From positions 1 through 21,970 of the forward strand of contig DJGJ01000008.1 in assembly GCA_002432715.1 (NCBI GenBank): a stretch of 21,970 bases of DNA, written 5' to 3'. Under the pieces are notes generated by a model, which saw only the letters and a program-made list of their open reading frames with translations, made no database searches and was not told the DNA's origin. A program made the translations under genes and the position numbers. Below are positions 1-6,397 of the stretch, in pieces. Origin of the DNA: Sphaerochaeta sp. UBA5849 (GTDB lineage: Bacteria; Spirochaetota; Spirochaetia; Sphaerochaetales; Sphaerochaetaceae). Each line of letters opens with the position of its first letter. Position 1 is the stretch's first letter.

Positions 1-67
1 TCCTTTTTAAGCGATTGCCCTGCGATATTGCGGGATAGACTTGATTTTAATTGTCGTCTCTGATAGA

Positions 68-94
68 AATATAAAGTTGAACTGTAATATAAAG
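68..94 (+). repeat. Direct repeat AATATAAAG x2 in the PEPCK upstream region
   Basis: The nonamer AATATAAAG occurs at 68-76 and again at 86-94, 18 bases apart, in the AT-rich 133-base stretch before PEPCK. Each copy contains a TATAAA that could be a -10 box, but no well-spaced -35 accompanies either. TTGATT at 41-46 is too far from the first TATAAA, and with a 17-base spacer it would point to TAGAAA at 64-69. The repeats could be alternative promoters or a regulator site. Chance in AT-rich DNA is a real alternative. Confidence 0.35.
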
Positions 95-133
95 AATTTA
101 ATTTTGCAGTATTTTTTTTAAGAGGAGAACCCC

Positions 134-1963
134 ATGAACGTCAATGACATCAAGCATGCCGGGCTCAAGAAATGGATTCTGGATTTCGCAGCGCTTACCA
201 CCCCTGATTCGATTGTAATCGCCGACGGAAGTTCCGCACAGTATGACCAGTTGGTAGCCGAGCAGCTTGCCGGTGGATACTGCGTCAAGTTGAATCCTGA
301 AAAAAGACCAGGCAGCATAGCTTACAACTCCGATCCTTCCGATGTGGCACGAGTAGAAAATAGAACCTACATTGCAGCAAAGACCAAGGAAGCAGCAGGT
401 CCAACCAACAACTGGATCGATCCCGTTGAGCTCAAGAAGACCATGACCGGCCTGTACAAGGGCTGCATGAAAGGTCGCACCATGTATGTCATTCCGTTCT
501 CCATGGGTCCCATCGGTTCCCCCATCGCCAAGATCGGCGTTGAGCTGACCGACAGCCCCTACGTTGTCCTCAACATGATGATCATGACCCGCGTCGGTTT
601 GAAGGTCCTCGATGTTCTTGGCAGTGAAGGCGAATTCGTGCCCTGTTACCACTCCGTCGGCAAGCCCCTCGCTGAAGGCGAGAGCGACAACGGCAAGTGG
701 CCCTGTGCCCCGCTCGAAGACAAGTACATCTCCCACTTCCCCGAGACCCGTGAGATCTGGTCCTACGGTTCCGGTTACGGTGGGAATGCCCTGCTTGGAA
801 AGAAGTGCCTTGCCCTGCGCATCGCTTCCGTCCTTGCCCACGATGAAGGCTGGCTTGCAGAGCACATGCTCATCCTCAAGATTACCAATCCTGAAGGAAG
901 AAGCATCTTCGTCACCGGTGCTTTCCCGTCCGCCTGCGGCAAGACCAACCTGGCCATGCTCGTACCCACCATCCCCGGATGGAAGGTTGAGACCGTCGGT
1001 GACGACATTGCCTGGATGAAGTACGGCGCCGACGGCAGGCTGTATGCCATCAACCCGGAAGCTGGTTTCTTCGGTGTTGCCCCCGGCACTTCCAATGAAT
1101 CCAACTACAACGCCATGGTAAGCGCTTCCAAGAACAGCATTTTCACCAACTGCGCCCTCACCGAGGACAATGATGTATGGTGGGAAGGCATCGGATACGA
1201 TGCTCCGGGCAAGTTGATCGACTGGAACGGCAACGAGTGGGTGCAGAACAAGGGTGACAAGTCCCAGAAGCCTGCAGCACACCCCAATGCCCGTTTCACC
1301 GCTCCGGCAGCCCAATGCCCCAGCATTGCTCCTGAATGGGAAGACCCGAAGGGTGTGCCCATCAGCGCAATCCTGTTCGGTGGTCGCCGCCCGAAGACGA
1401 TTCCCTTGGTACACCAGAGCTATGACTGGAACCACGGTGTATTCCTTGGTTCGATCGTCGGTTCTGAAATCACCGCCGCCGCTCTCGACCTCAAGGTCGG
1501 TACCGTCCGCCGCGACCCGTTTGCCATGCTTCCCTTCTGTGGCTACCACATGGGTGAGTACTTCCAGCACTGGATCAACGTCGGAAAGGCTGCCAAGGAT
1601 CAGAGCAAGCTTCCCAAGATTTTCTATGTCAACTGGTTCCGCAAGACCGACGACGGCAAGTGGCTCTGGCCCGGTTTCGGTGAGAACAGCCGTGTACTGA
1701 AGTGGGTCTTCGAAGCCTGTGAAGGTACTGCAAAGTCCATCGACACCCCGATCGGCATCATGCCCACTGCAGACGCAATCGATCGTCCTGAAGGTGTGAC
1801 CGTTGAGGATATGCAGCAGCTGTTGGCCGTTGATATTGATGGCTGGTTGAAGGAAGTCGAAGACATCCGCGCCAACCATTATCCGAAGTTCGGCGACAAG
1901 CTTCCCAAGGAACTTGCAACCTTCCTTGATCGGCTCGAGGCAAACCTCAAGGCCGCCAAGTAA
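134..1963 (+). CDS. pckG: Phosphoenolpyruvate carboxykinase (GTP)
   Basis: This is the GTP-dependent type of PEPCK, which interconverts oxaloacetate + GTP with PEP + CO2 + GDP in the cytosol. The length (609 aa) is typical of the family. Diagnostic stretches are the nucleotide-binding loop FPSACGKTN near residue 265 with its active-site Cys, the NPEAGFFGVAPGT segment, FGGRRPKTIPLV, and the C-terminal FYVNWFRK and WPGFGENSRV elements. The ATP-type enzyme has a different sequence. The start at ATG 134 is set by GAGGAG at 122-127. In fermenting spirochaetes the enzyme often runs toward oxaloacetate as an anaplerotic CO2-fixing step; the direction here is inference. It stands alone in its transcription unit, ended by the hairpin at 1990-2017. 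Confidence 0.97.
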   Translation: MNVNDIKHAGLKKWILDFAALTTPDSIVIADGSSAQYDQLVAEQLAGGYCVKLNPEKRPGSIAYNSDPSDVARVENRTYIAAKTKEAAGPTNNWIDPVELKKTMTGLYKGCMKGRTMYVIPFSMGPIGSPIAKIGVELTDSPYVVLNMMIMTRVGLKVLDVLGSEGEFVPCYHSVGKPLAEGESDNGKWPCAPLEDKYISHFPETREIWSYGSGYGGNALLGKKCLALRIASVLAHDEGWLAEHMLILKITNPEGRSIFVTGAFPSACGKTNLAMLVPTIPGWKVETVGDDIAWMKYGADGRLYAINPEAGFFGVAPGTSNESNYNAMVSASKNSIFTNCALTEDNDVWWEGIGYDAPGKLIDWNGNEWVQNKGDKSQKPAAHPNARFTAPAAQCPSIAPEWEDPKGVPISAILFGGRRPKTIPLVHQSYDWNHGVFLGSIVGSEITAAALDLKVGTVRRDPFAMLPFCGYHMGEYFQHWINVGKAAKDQSKLPKIFYVNWFRKTDDGKWLWPGFGENSRVLKWVFEACEGTAKSIDTPIGIMPTADAIDRPEGVTVEDMQQLLAVDIDGWLKEVEDIRANHYPKFGDKLPKELATFLDRLEANLKAAK

Positions 1964-1989
1964 GCAGCGTTTCATCAACATTTTTACAG

Positions 1990-2017
1990 CGGCTCTCCTT
2001 CACCGGAGGGCCGTTTT
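1990..2017 (+). terminator. Rho-independent terminator after pckG
   Basis: A 9-bp stem (CGGCTCTCC 1990-1998 with GGAGGGCCG 2005-2013, one T-G wobble) and loop TTCACC (1999-2004) are followed by TTTT (2014-2017). It lies 26 bases after the PEPCK stop. The T-run is short, but position and stem are convincing. Its loop doubles as the likely -35 of the next gene. Confidence 0.8.
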
Positions 2018-2026
2018 GTGTATACT
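1999..2026 (+). promoter_or_regulatory. Putative leaderless promoter of the WYL regulator
   Basis: TTCACC (1999-2004, 4 of 6 to TTGACA), a 16-base spacer and TATACT (2021-2026, 5 of 6 to TATAAT). The -10 ends 6 bases before ATG 2033, so transcription should begin at or within a base or two of the A of the start codon. No Shine-Dalgarno is present. The -35 coincides with the loop of the upstream terminator. Confidence 0.6.
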
Positions 2027-2032
2027 GGGCGT

Positions 2033-2989
2033 ATGAGCCAGATAGAACGCATTGTTTTCATCAACCGCACCATTGAGGAAGCTGGTGGGGTGAAGACCGC
2101 ACACATCATGCGCGAGTTCTCCCTCTCGCGCAGGCAGGTTCTCCGTGACATCGAGTTCCTGCGCGACCAACTCAAGGCGCCCATCGAGTACGATGCAGAA
2201 AAGCATTGGTATCGATATACCGAAAGCTTTACCCTCTTTTCCAACTCCAATGAGCGGATGCTGGTGCTCAACGCCATCTTCCGCAGCCTTGCCCAGTCGC
2301 AGGGGCTGATGGGAGCGTTGACCGAGATGATCAGTGAAGGAATCGACAGCGGAGTGGAAAAGAGCTACCGCTCCCTCTCTGACAAGATTGTCTTCATCAC
2401 CCCGGTTCAGGATTGGCCCGACTACGAAATCTTCAACAGGATTTGTGCGGCGATGAAGAGCGGCGAGCGCATGACCATGCACTACAAGAATGCCAACGGC
2501 GAGCTGTCCAGGCGGCATATCGAACCGCTGAGGTTGATCAACTACAGCGGTCGCTGGTATCTGGTCTCCTATGACCTGCAGCATAAGGAGCTCAGGACCT
2601 TCCACCTCAGCAGGATCCTCGATCTTTCCCGGATTTCCGGTGACCGGATGAAGGAGCGCTACAGTGATGCCGAGCTGGATGCCTTCATCCACTCCGGCTA
2701 TGGCATATTCATGGGCAAGGAGGTTACCTACGTGACCTTCCGTGTCTACGGATGGGCGATCAACACGCTGGCGACCCAGACCTGGCATGCAAAGCAGAAA
2801 CAGCGCTTCGTCAAGGAGGAGGGGCAGGATGCCCTGGAAGTGACGCTTCCGGTTGCAAACCTGCATGAGATCCTCTCGGCACTGCTGTTCTTCGGTCCCC
2901 AGGCACGGGCCCTCGCTCCTCCTGAGTTCGTAAATCTCTACAACCAAGCAGTTGAAAATATGCAAATTCGCATAAAAACTCCTTTGTGA
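2033..2989 (+). CDS. WYL-domain transcriptional regulator (HTH + WYL)
   Basis: A 318-aa protein with an N-terminal winged helix of the DeoR/HTH_11 type (about residues 3-60; SLSRRQVLRDIEFL looks like the recognition helix) and a WYL domain around residues 140-210. EPLRLINYSGRWYLVSYD and RTFHLSRI are typical WYL motifs. A C-terminal WCX-like segment follows. WYL domains bind nucleic acid or nucleotide ligands and control DNA-damage, phage-defence or metabolic genes in different bacteria; the target here is unknown. An upstream in-frame GTG at 2018 would add five residues but falls at the terminator end and over the -10 box, so ATG 2033 is preferred. There is no RBS, so translation is probably leaderless. 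Two tiny genes follow and may be its targets. Confidence 0.88.
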   Translation: MSQIERIVFINRTIEEAGGVKTAHIMREFSLSRRQVLRDIEFLRDQLKAPIEYDAEKHWYRYTESFTLFSNSNERMLVLNAIFRSLAQSQGLMGALTEMISEGIDSGVEKSYRSLSDKIVFITPVQDWPDYEIFNRICAAMKSGERMTMHYKNANGELSRRHIEPLRLINYSGRWYLVSYDLQHKELRTFHLSRILDLSRISGDRMKERYSDAELDAFIHSGYGIFMGKEVTYVTFRVYGWAINTLATQTWHAKQKQRFVKEEGQDALEVTLPVANLHEILSALLFFGPQARALAPPEFVNLYNQAVENMQIRIKTPL

Positions 2990-3046
2990 GACATTCTGTG
3001 TCACACCCCCTGCCGTATGCTGTAAGCAGAAACAAGGAGGGAGTGT

Positions 3047-3193
3047 ATGCATGAACAAACAGGAAACCTGCCGGGATGGTATGACAGGATGCTCTCATCA
3101 GTACCACTGATGGTGCTTTTTGTCTTGTGCGTCCTGATTGCTTCTCCCCTATTGCTGCTCTATGGAGCACTCTCCCCCCTGCTGAGGAGGTAA
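3047..3193 (+). CDS. Small membrane protein, 48 aa, unknown
   Basis: An ORF of 48 codons preceded by an almost perfect Shine-Dalgarno, AAGGAGG at 3034-3040, 6 bases before ATG 3047. A candidate -10 TATGCT lies at 3016-3021. The product has a short polar N-terminus (MHEQTGNLPGWYDR), one hydrophobic segment of about 24 residues (roughly 19-42, rich in Leu, Val and Ile) and ends LLRR, which is a single-pass membrane peptide. I do not recognise the family. The next small gene starts 2 bases after its stop, and that gene's RBS lies in this gene's last codons, so the two are translationally coupled. Small hydrophobic regulatory peptides and type I toxins look like this, but nothing here proves such a role. 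Confidence 0.65.
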   Translation: MHEQTGNLPGWYDRMLSSVPLMVLFVLCVLIASPLLLLYGALSPLLRR

Positions 3194-3195
3194 GT

Positions 3196-3402
3196 ATGCA
3201 CACACAACAAAAGAGAAATGAGAGACCGGGAAGAAAAATCGGGGCCGAGCGCAGACGGGTTGCCCGCATGATTCTTCGCGACTTCTACGAAAGCGAGCAG
3301 TTTTCAAATCTGAACCGCATGGTACAGCTTGCCATGCTGGAACTCTGCCCGGTTCAGGAAAAGGCCTGTGATCAAGAGGGCGGGGTGCGCAGATTGGCAT
3401 GA
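3196..3402 (+). CDS. Small basic protein, 68 aa, unknown
   Basis: A 68-aa product from ATG 3196, with GAGGAGG at 3184-3190 as ribosome-binding site inside the end of the preceding small gene. The first 25 residues are strongly basic (KRNERPGRK, RRRVAR), followed by a short amphipathic stretch (ILRDFYESEQFSNLNRMVQLAMLEL) and a Cys-containing tail. A longer in-frame start at 3127 lacks an RBS and would overlap the membrane gene. The basic N-terminus could bind nucleic acid or the cytosolic face of the membrane; this is inference. No family is recognised. Confidence 0.6.
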   Translation: MHTQQKRNERPGRKIGAERRRVARMILRDFYESEQFSNLNRMVQLAMLELCPVQEKACDQEGGVRRLA

Positions 3403-3581
3403 TGGTGCATTGTGGTGTCGGTTTTGCACATATTTTGCATATTCATGCACTCTTGCACTTCCCATGCTCCTTGAATTCTCGGTAGGATGGAGAGACTTCC
3501 TGCAAGTCATCATCCCCCCCCTGCCTGCAACTGTACCAAGAGCCTAGGTTCTTTGTGTGCGCAGGTTCAAGGAGCTCTCTG
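3403..3581 (+). other. Untranslated leader of the uracil permease with a bulged hairpin
   Basis: 179 bases without a gene. It contains several TGCA tetramers about one helical turn apart (3406, 3425, 3436, 3446, 3454) and a foldable element at 3485-3515. In that element GGATG (3485-3489) pairs with CATCC (3511-3515), a purine bulge GAGA opposes AT, and GACTT (3494-3498) pairs with AAGTC (3504-3508) around the loop CCTGC. A run of eight C follows. The bulge sequence GAGAGACT matches 7 of 8 bases of the 3' half of the PyrR-binding consensus (GNGAGGYU as I remember it), but the 5' half does not match. A short palindrome CCTAGG sits at 3543-3548. No clear terminator or promoter is seen. Confidence 0.35.
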
Positions 3582-4865
3582 ATGGCAAACCACCCATCCA
3601 GCTTTGTAAAGTATGGTCCGGCTGACAAGCCGCCACTGGGACAATGGATACCCTTAAGTATCCAGCATGTCTTCGCGATGTTCGGTGCGACCATTCTCGT
3701 GCCCATCCTTACCGGATTGAGCCCCAGTACGGCGCTCTTCACCGCTGGAACGGGAACCCTGCTTTACATCCTGATCACCGGAGCAAAAGTTCCTGCCTTC
3801 CTGGGTTCCTCATTCGCCTTCATCCCTGCCTTGATTGCGATCAGCAGCAGTTACGGGGTGGCGTATGCCATGGGCGGTGCATTCGTCTCCGGCTTGTTCT
3901 ACACCTTGGTGGCGTTCATCATCAAGAAAGCCGGGCACTCGTGGTTGAACAAGGCCCTGCCTCCTGTGGTGATCGGCTCGGTCATTGTGGTCATCGGTCT
4001 CAACCTGGCACCTACTGCGATGGGCATGGCGATGAATGATGCAAACGGCAATTACAGCCTCTATCTACTCGCAGTCGCAGCTGTCACCTTGGCCCTCACT
4101 ATTGTGGCAAACATCTTCGCCAAGCGGTTCTTCAGCATCATCCCGATACTCTTGGGCCTGCTTGGAGGCTACTTCTTCGCCCTCATCCTCGGCTTCATCT
4201 TCCCCCAGCATGCCTTGATCAGCTTTGCAGCAGTCAAGGAAGCCGCTTGGTTCGGTTTTCCCACCTTTGCCCTTCCAAAGTTCAATGTGGTGGCAGCTGT
4301 AACCTTCATTGTGGTATCGCTGGCAACCATATGCGAGCATCTTGGTGACACCCTGACCATTTCCAAGGTGGTGGGAAAGGATTTCTACAAGGATCCGGGT
4401 CTTGACAGAACTCTTGCCGGGGACGGCCTGGCCACACTGTGGGCATCGTTTTGGGGTGGTCCTCCGAACACCACCTATGGTGAGAACATCGGGGTGTTGG
4501 CACTTACCCGCGTGTACAGTGTCTGGGTGACCGGAGGAGCCGCCGTCGTGGCAGTATTCCTCTCCTTCTTCCCCAAGTTCGGCGCCCTGATCCAAACGAT
4601 CCCCAATCCGGTGCTTGGCGGTATCTCCATGCTCCTTTTCGGCACCATCGCCTCCAGCGGCCTGAGGACTTTGGTTGATGCAGGCGTCAACTACGAGGAC
4701 AAGCGCAACCTGACAATCAGCAGCGTCATCCTGGTCATCGGCATCGGTGGAGGGACCCTCTCCTTTGCCATGGGCAAGGATCTTACCTTCTCACTTGCCG
4801 GTGTTGCACTCGCCACATTGGTCGGCATCCTGTTGAACCTGGTGCTTCCAAAGACCAAGGAATAA
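3582..4865 (+). CDS. uraA: Uracil permease (NCS2 nucleobase:cation symporter family)
   Basis: A 427-aa polytopic membrane protein of the nucleobase-ascorbate transporter family, most like UraA/PyrP uracil:H+ symporters. Visible signatures are the TM3-region VPAFLGSSFAFI, ATICEHLGD with Glu about residue 252, and GGPPNTTYGENIGV with Glu about residue 301. These two Glu correspond to the substrate-binding and proton-coupling acids of UraA. About 12-14 hydrophobic segments are expected. ATG 3582 is chosen over the in-frame ATG at 3555 because AAGGAG lies about 8 bases before it and similarity begins with KPPLGQWIPLSIQHVFAMFGATILVP. It is preceded by a structured leader and ended by the terminator at 4892-4918. 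Uracil is favoured over xanthine, but specificity is not proven. Confidence 0.92.
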   Translation: MANHPSSFVKYGPADKPPLGQWIPLSIQHVFAMFGATILVPILTGLSPSTALFTAGTGTLLYILITGAKVPAFLGSSFAFIPALIAISSSYGVAYAMGGAFVSGLFYTLVAFIIKKAGHSWLNKALPPVVIGSVIVVIGLNLAPTAMGMAMNDANGNYSLYLLAVAAVTLALTIVANIFAKRFFSIIPILLGLLGGYFFALILGFIFPQHALISFAAVKEAAWFGFPTFALPKFNVVAAVTFIVVSLATICEHLGDTLTISKVVGKDFYKDPGLDRTLAGDGLATLWASFWGGPPNTTYGENIGVLALTRVYSVWVTGGAAVVAVFLSFFPKFGALIQTIPNPVLGGISMLLFGTIASSGLRTLVDAGVNYEDKRNLTISSVILVIGIGGGTLSFAMGKDLTFSLAGVALATLVGILLNLVLPKTKE

Positions 4866-4891
4866 CACCTGTCAGTAAGCATTGGACATGA

Positions 4892-4918
4892 AAAAGCCGC
4901 TCACTTCGAGCGGCTTTT
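4892..4918. terminator. Bidirectional terminator between uraA and the alcohol dehydrogenase
   Basis: A perfect 7-bp GC-rich stem (GCCGCTC 4896-4902 with GAGCGGC 4908-4914) and loop ACTTC are flanked by AAAA on the left and TTTT on the right. It can therefore stop transcription from both convergent genes. It sits 27 bases after the uraA stop and 20 bases beyond the dehydrogenase stop. Confidence 0.92.
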
Positions 4919-4937
4919 CTTGGAATACCCATGTGAT

Positions 4938-6092
4938 TTACTTCACAGCCTTTCCGTAGTAGGCAGCCTCAAACAGCATCTTCACATCGGAGGCATTCGG
5001 CTTTCCCGGGTTGGTGAGTGTGCAGGGATCCTCCCATGCGTGCTTGCTCATGCGGTCGAGCAACTCCTTGAATTTAGCCTCGTTGAAGTCGACTTCGGTG
5101 CAATCCTTGAAGCAGGATGGGATATCCATCTTCCTGTTCATCTCCTCAATCGCCTTGGAAAGGTCTTCAAGGCCCAGCAGTTTCTCAGCATAGGCATACT
5201 TGTCGCTGTACCTGCGGTTGAAGGCGATGACATACGGCAGCAGGATTGCATTGGCAAGCCCGTGGGTGACGCCGAACTCCCCCCCGATCTTGTGGGCCAT
5301 CGAGTGGACCAGCCCCAGGGAGGCATTGGTGAAAGCCATGCCCGCCAAGGCGGAAGCTTCGTGCATTGCTTCGCGGGCGCCGAGGTTCTTCGGTTCTGCA
5401 TAGGCAATCGGCAGGCTCTCGAGCACCATTTTGATGGCTTGGACGGCATACGGGTCGGTGAAGGCGGTTGCCGCAGTCGAAGCAAGGGCTTCCACAGCGT
5501 GTGCCATGACATCCATACCGGTGTTGGCGGTGATGTGCTTGGGCATGGTCATCGGCAGGGCTGGGTCGAGAATGGCAATGTCGGGTACCATGTCGGCCGC
5601 CACGATGGGGTACTTGATGTGCTTTGCCGTATCGGTGATGACGCTGAAGGCAGTAATCTCGCTTGCAGTTCCACTCGTGGAAGGAATGGCGATGAATCGG
5701 GCCTTGTTGCGCAGGGATGGCATGCTGCCCGGAGTAATGATATCCTCGAAGCCGAGCTCGGGATGCTCATAGAAGCACCACATGACCTTTGCAGCATCGA
5801 GAGCGGAACCGCCTCCAATGGCTACGATCCAATCGGGACCGAAGTCGAGCATGGTTTTTCCGCCTTTGACAACCGTCTCAACCGAGGGATTTGGCTCGAC
5901 GCCGTCGATGATGATCGACTCTATGCCGGCTTTCTGAAGCAGGGCGACTGCCTGCTCAAGGAATCCGAATTTTTTCATGGAGCTGCCGCCGGTTACGATG
6001 GCGGCTCGCTTGCCTTTCAAGAGGGAAAGTTTTTCAAGGGAACCTTCTCCGTAATAGATGGTTCGGGGAATGGAAAAACTCATGACACTCAT
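4938..6092 (-). CDS. Iron-containing alcohol dehydrogenase (group III)
   Basis: A 384-aa NAD(P)-dependent, metal-dependent dehydrogenase. The nucleotide-binding motif GGGSALDAAK lies at residues 93-102, GTASEITAFSV at about 141, and the Fe-ligand set is Asp194 and His198 (TGMDVMAHAVEA), His263 (GLVHSMAHKIGG) and His277 (VTHGLANA). Length and motifs match butanol- and 1,3-propanediol-type dehydrogenases. Its likely role is reduction of an aldehyde during fermentation, re-oxidising NADH; the exact substrate cannot be told. The start is fixed by AAGGAG (complement of 6100-6105), 7 bases upstream. A putative promoter at 6126-6154 carries a palindrome over its -10. It forms a single-gene unit that ends at the shared terminator. 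Confidence 0.95.
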   Translation of the reverse strand: MSVMSFSIPRTIYYGEGSLEKLSLLKGKRAAIVTGGSSMKKFGFLEQAVALLQKAGIESIIIDGVEPNPSVETVVKGGKTMLDFGPDWIVAIGGGSALDAAKVMWCFYEHPELGFEDIITPGSMPSLRNKARFIAIPSTSGTASEITAFSVITDTAKHIKYPIVAADMVPDIAILDPALPMTMPKHITANTGMDVMAHAVEALASTAATAFTDPYAVQAIKMVLESLPIAYAEPKNLGAREAMHEASALAGMAFTNASLGLVHSMAHKIGGEFGVTHGLANAILLPYVIAFNRRYSDKYAYAEKLLGLEDLSKAIEEMNRKMDIPSCFKDCTEVDFNEAKFKELLDRMSKHAWEDPCTLTNPGKPNASDVKMLFEAAYYGKAVK

Positions 6093-6125
6093 AGCTCATC
6101 TCCTTGGGATATTCTGTATGAGCAT

Positions 6126-6154
6126 AAGATATCGATATTTATTTATCGCGTTAA
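6126..6154 (-). promoter_or_regulatory. Putative promoter of the alcohol dehydrogenase with palindrome
   Basis: On the minus strand TTAACG (6149-6154), a 17-base spacer and TATCTT (6126-6131) are each 4 of 6 to consensus. This places the start near 6119, with a leader of about 27 bases containing the AAGGAG. A perfect 10-bp palindrome ATATCGATAT (6129-6138) overlaps the -10 and could be an operator. I did not find a Rex-type TTGTGA...TCACAA site. Confidence 0.4.
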
Positions 6155-6360
6155 GAGCATTCAGGAAAATGCCCAAACATTTGTATGAAAAGCAAAACTA
6201 TTGCACAATTTATTGCTGATAATATCCAATTATGTATATTTAAAAGGTAAAAGCCGGTAAAATATCCTTTTAATAGAATAACTATGCCAATAATATGCAA
6301 AAATAAACATTAATGAAAATATAAGTCGATGCGATACTTTCATTACCCATCCCCAAGAGG
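6155..6360. other. AT-rich divergent intergenic stretch, no gene seen
   Basis: About 200 bases of very AT-rich DNA between the divergent alcohol dehydrogenase and RNase D genes. There are -10-like hexamers, such as TATATT at 6235-6240 with a weak TTGCTG 16 bases upstream, but no convincing ORF, RBS, terminator or RNA fold. Base composition alone makes such hexamers frequent. Confidence 0.4.
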
Positions 6361-6389
6361 TTCTCACTTTCGCCTCTATTTGCTATGCT
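6361..6389 (+). promoter_or_regulatory. Putative leaderless promoter of the RNase D-like gene
   Basis: TTCTCA (6361-6366, 4 of 6), a 17-base spacer and TATGCT (6384-6389, 4 of 6). The -10 ends 8 bases before ATG 6398, and no Shine-Dalgarno lies between them, so the transcript would begin at or just before the start codon. Confidence 0.5.
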
Positions 6390-6397
6390 GTCTTCCT

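Noticed and set aside
17..35. Small CCTGC/GCGGG hairpin near the window start as a terminator of an upstream gene
   Set aside because: A 5-bp stem with a wobble, followed by no T-run; the upstream gene is not visible.
98..1981. A 627-codon open frame antisense to the whole PEPCK gene
   Set aside because: It is a composition shadow of a strongly biased coding strand. It has no family resemblance, no RBS, and the sense strand is unambiguous PEPCK.
2984..3008. Imperfect inverted repeat GACA...TGTC after the WYL gene as an operator for the small genes
   Set aside because: Only four bases pair cleanly and the flanks do not match, so it is not distinguishable from chance.
2000..3058. A 352-codon minus-strand frame opposite the WYL regulator
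   Set aside because: No recognisable domain; the plus strand encodes a clear HTH-WYL protein with a promoter.
4920..6188. A 422-codon open frame opposite the alcohol dehydrogenase
   Set aside because: This is also an antisense shadow. The minus-strand frame carries all the dehydrogenase motifs and a good RBS.
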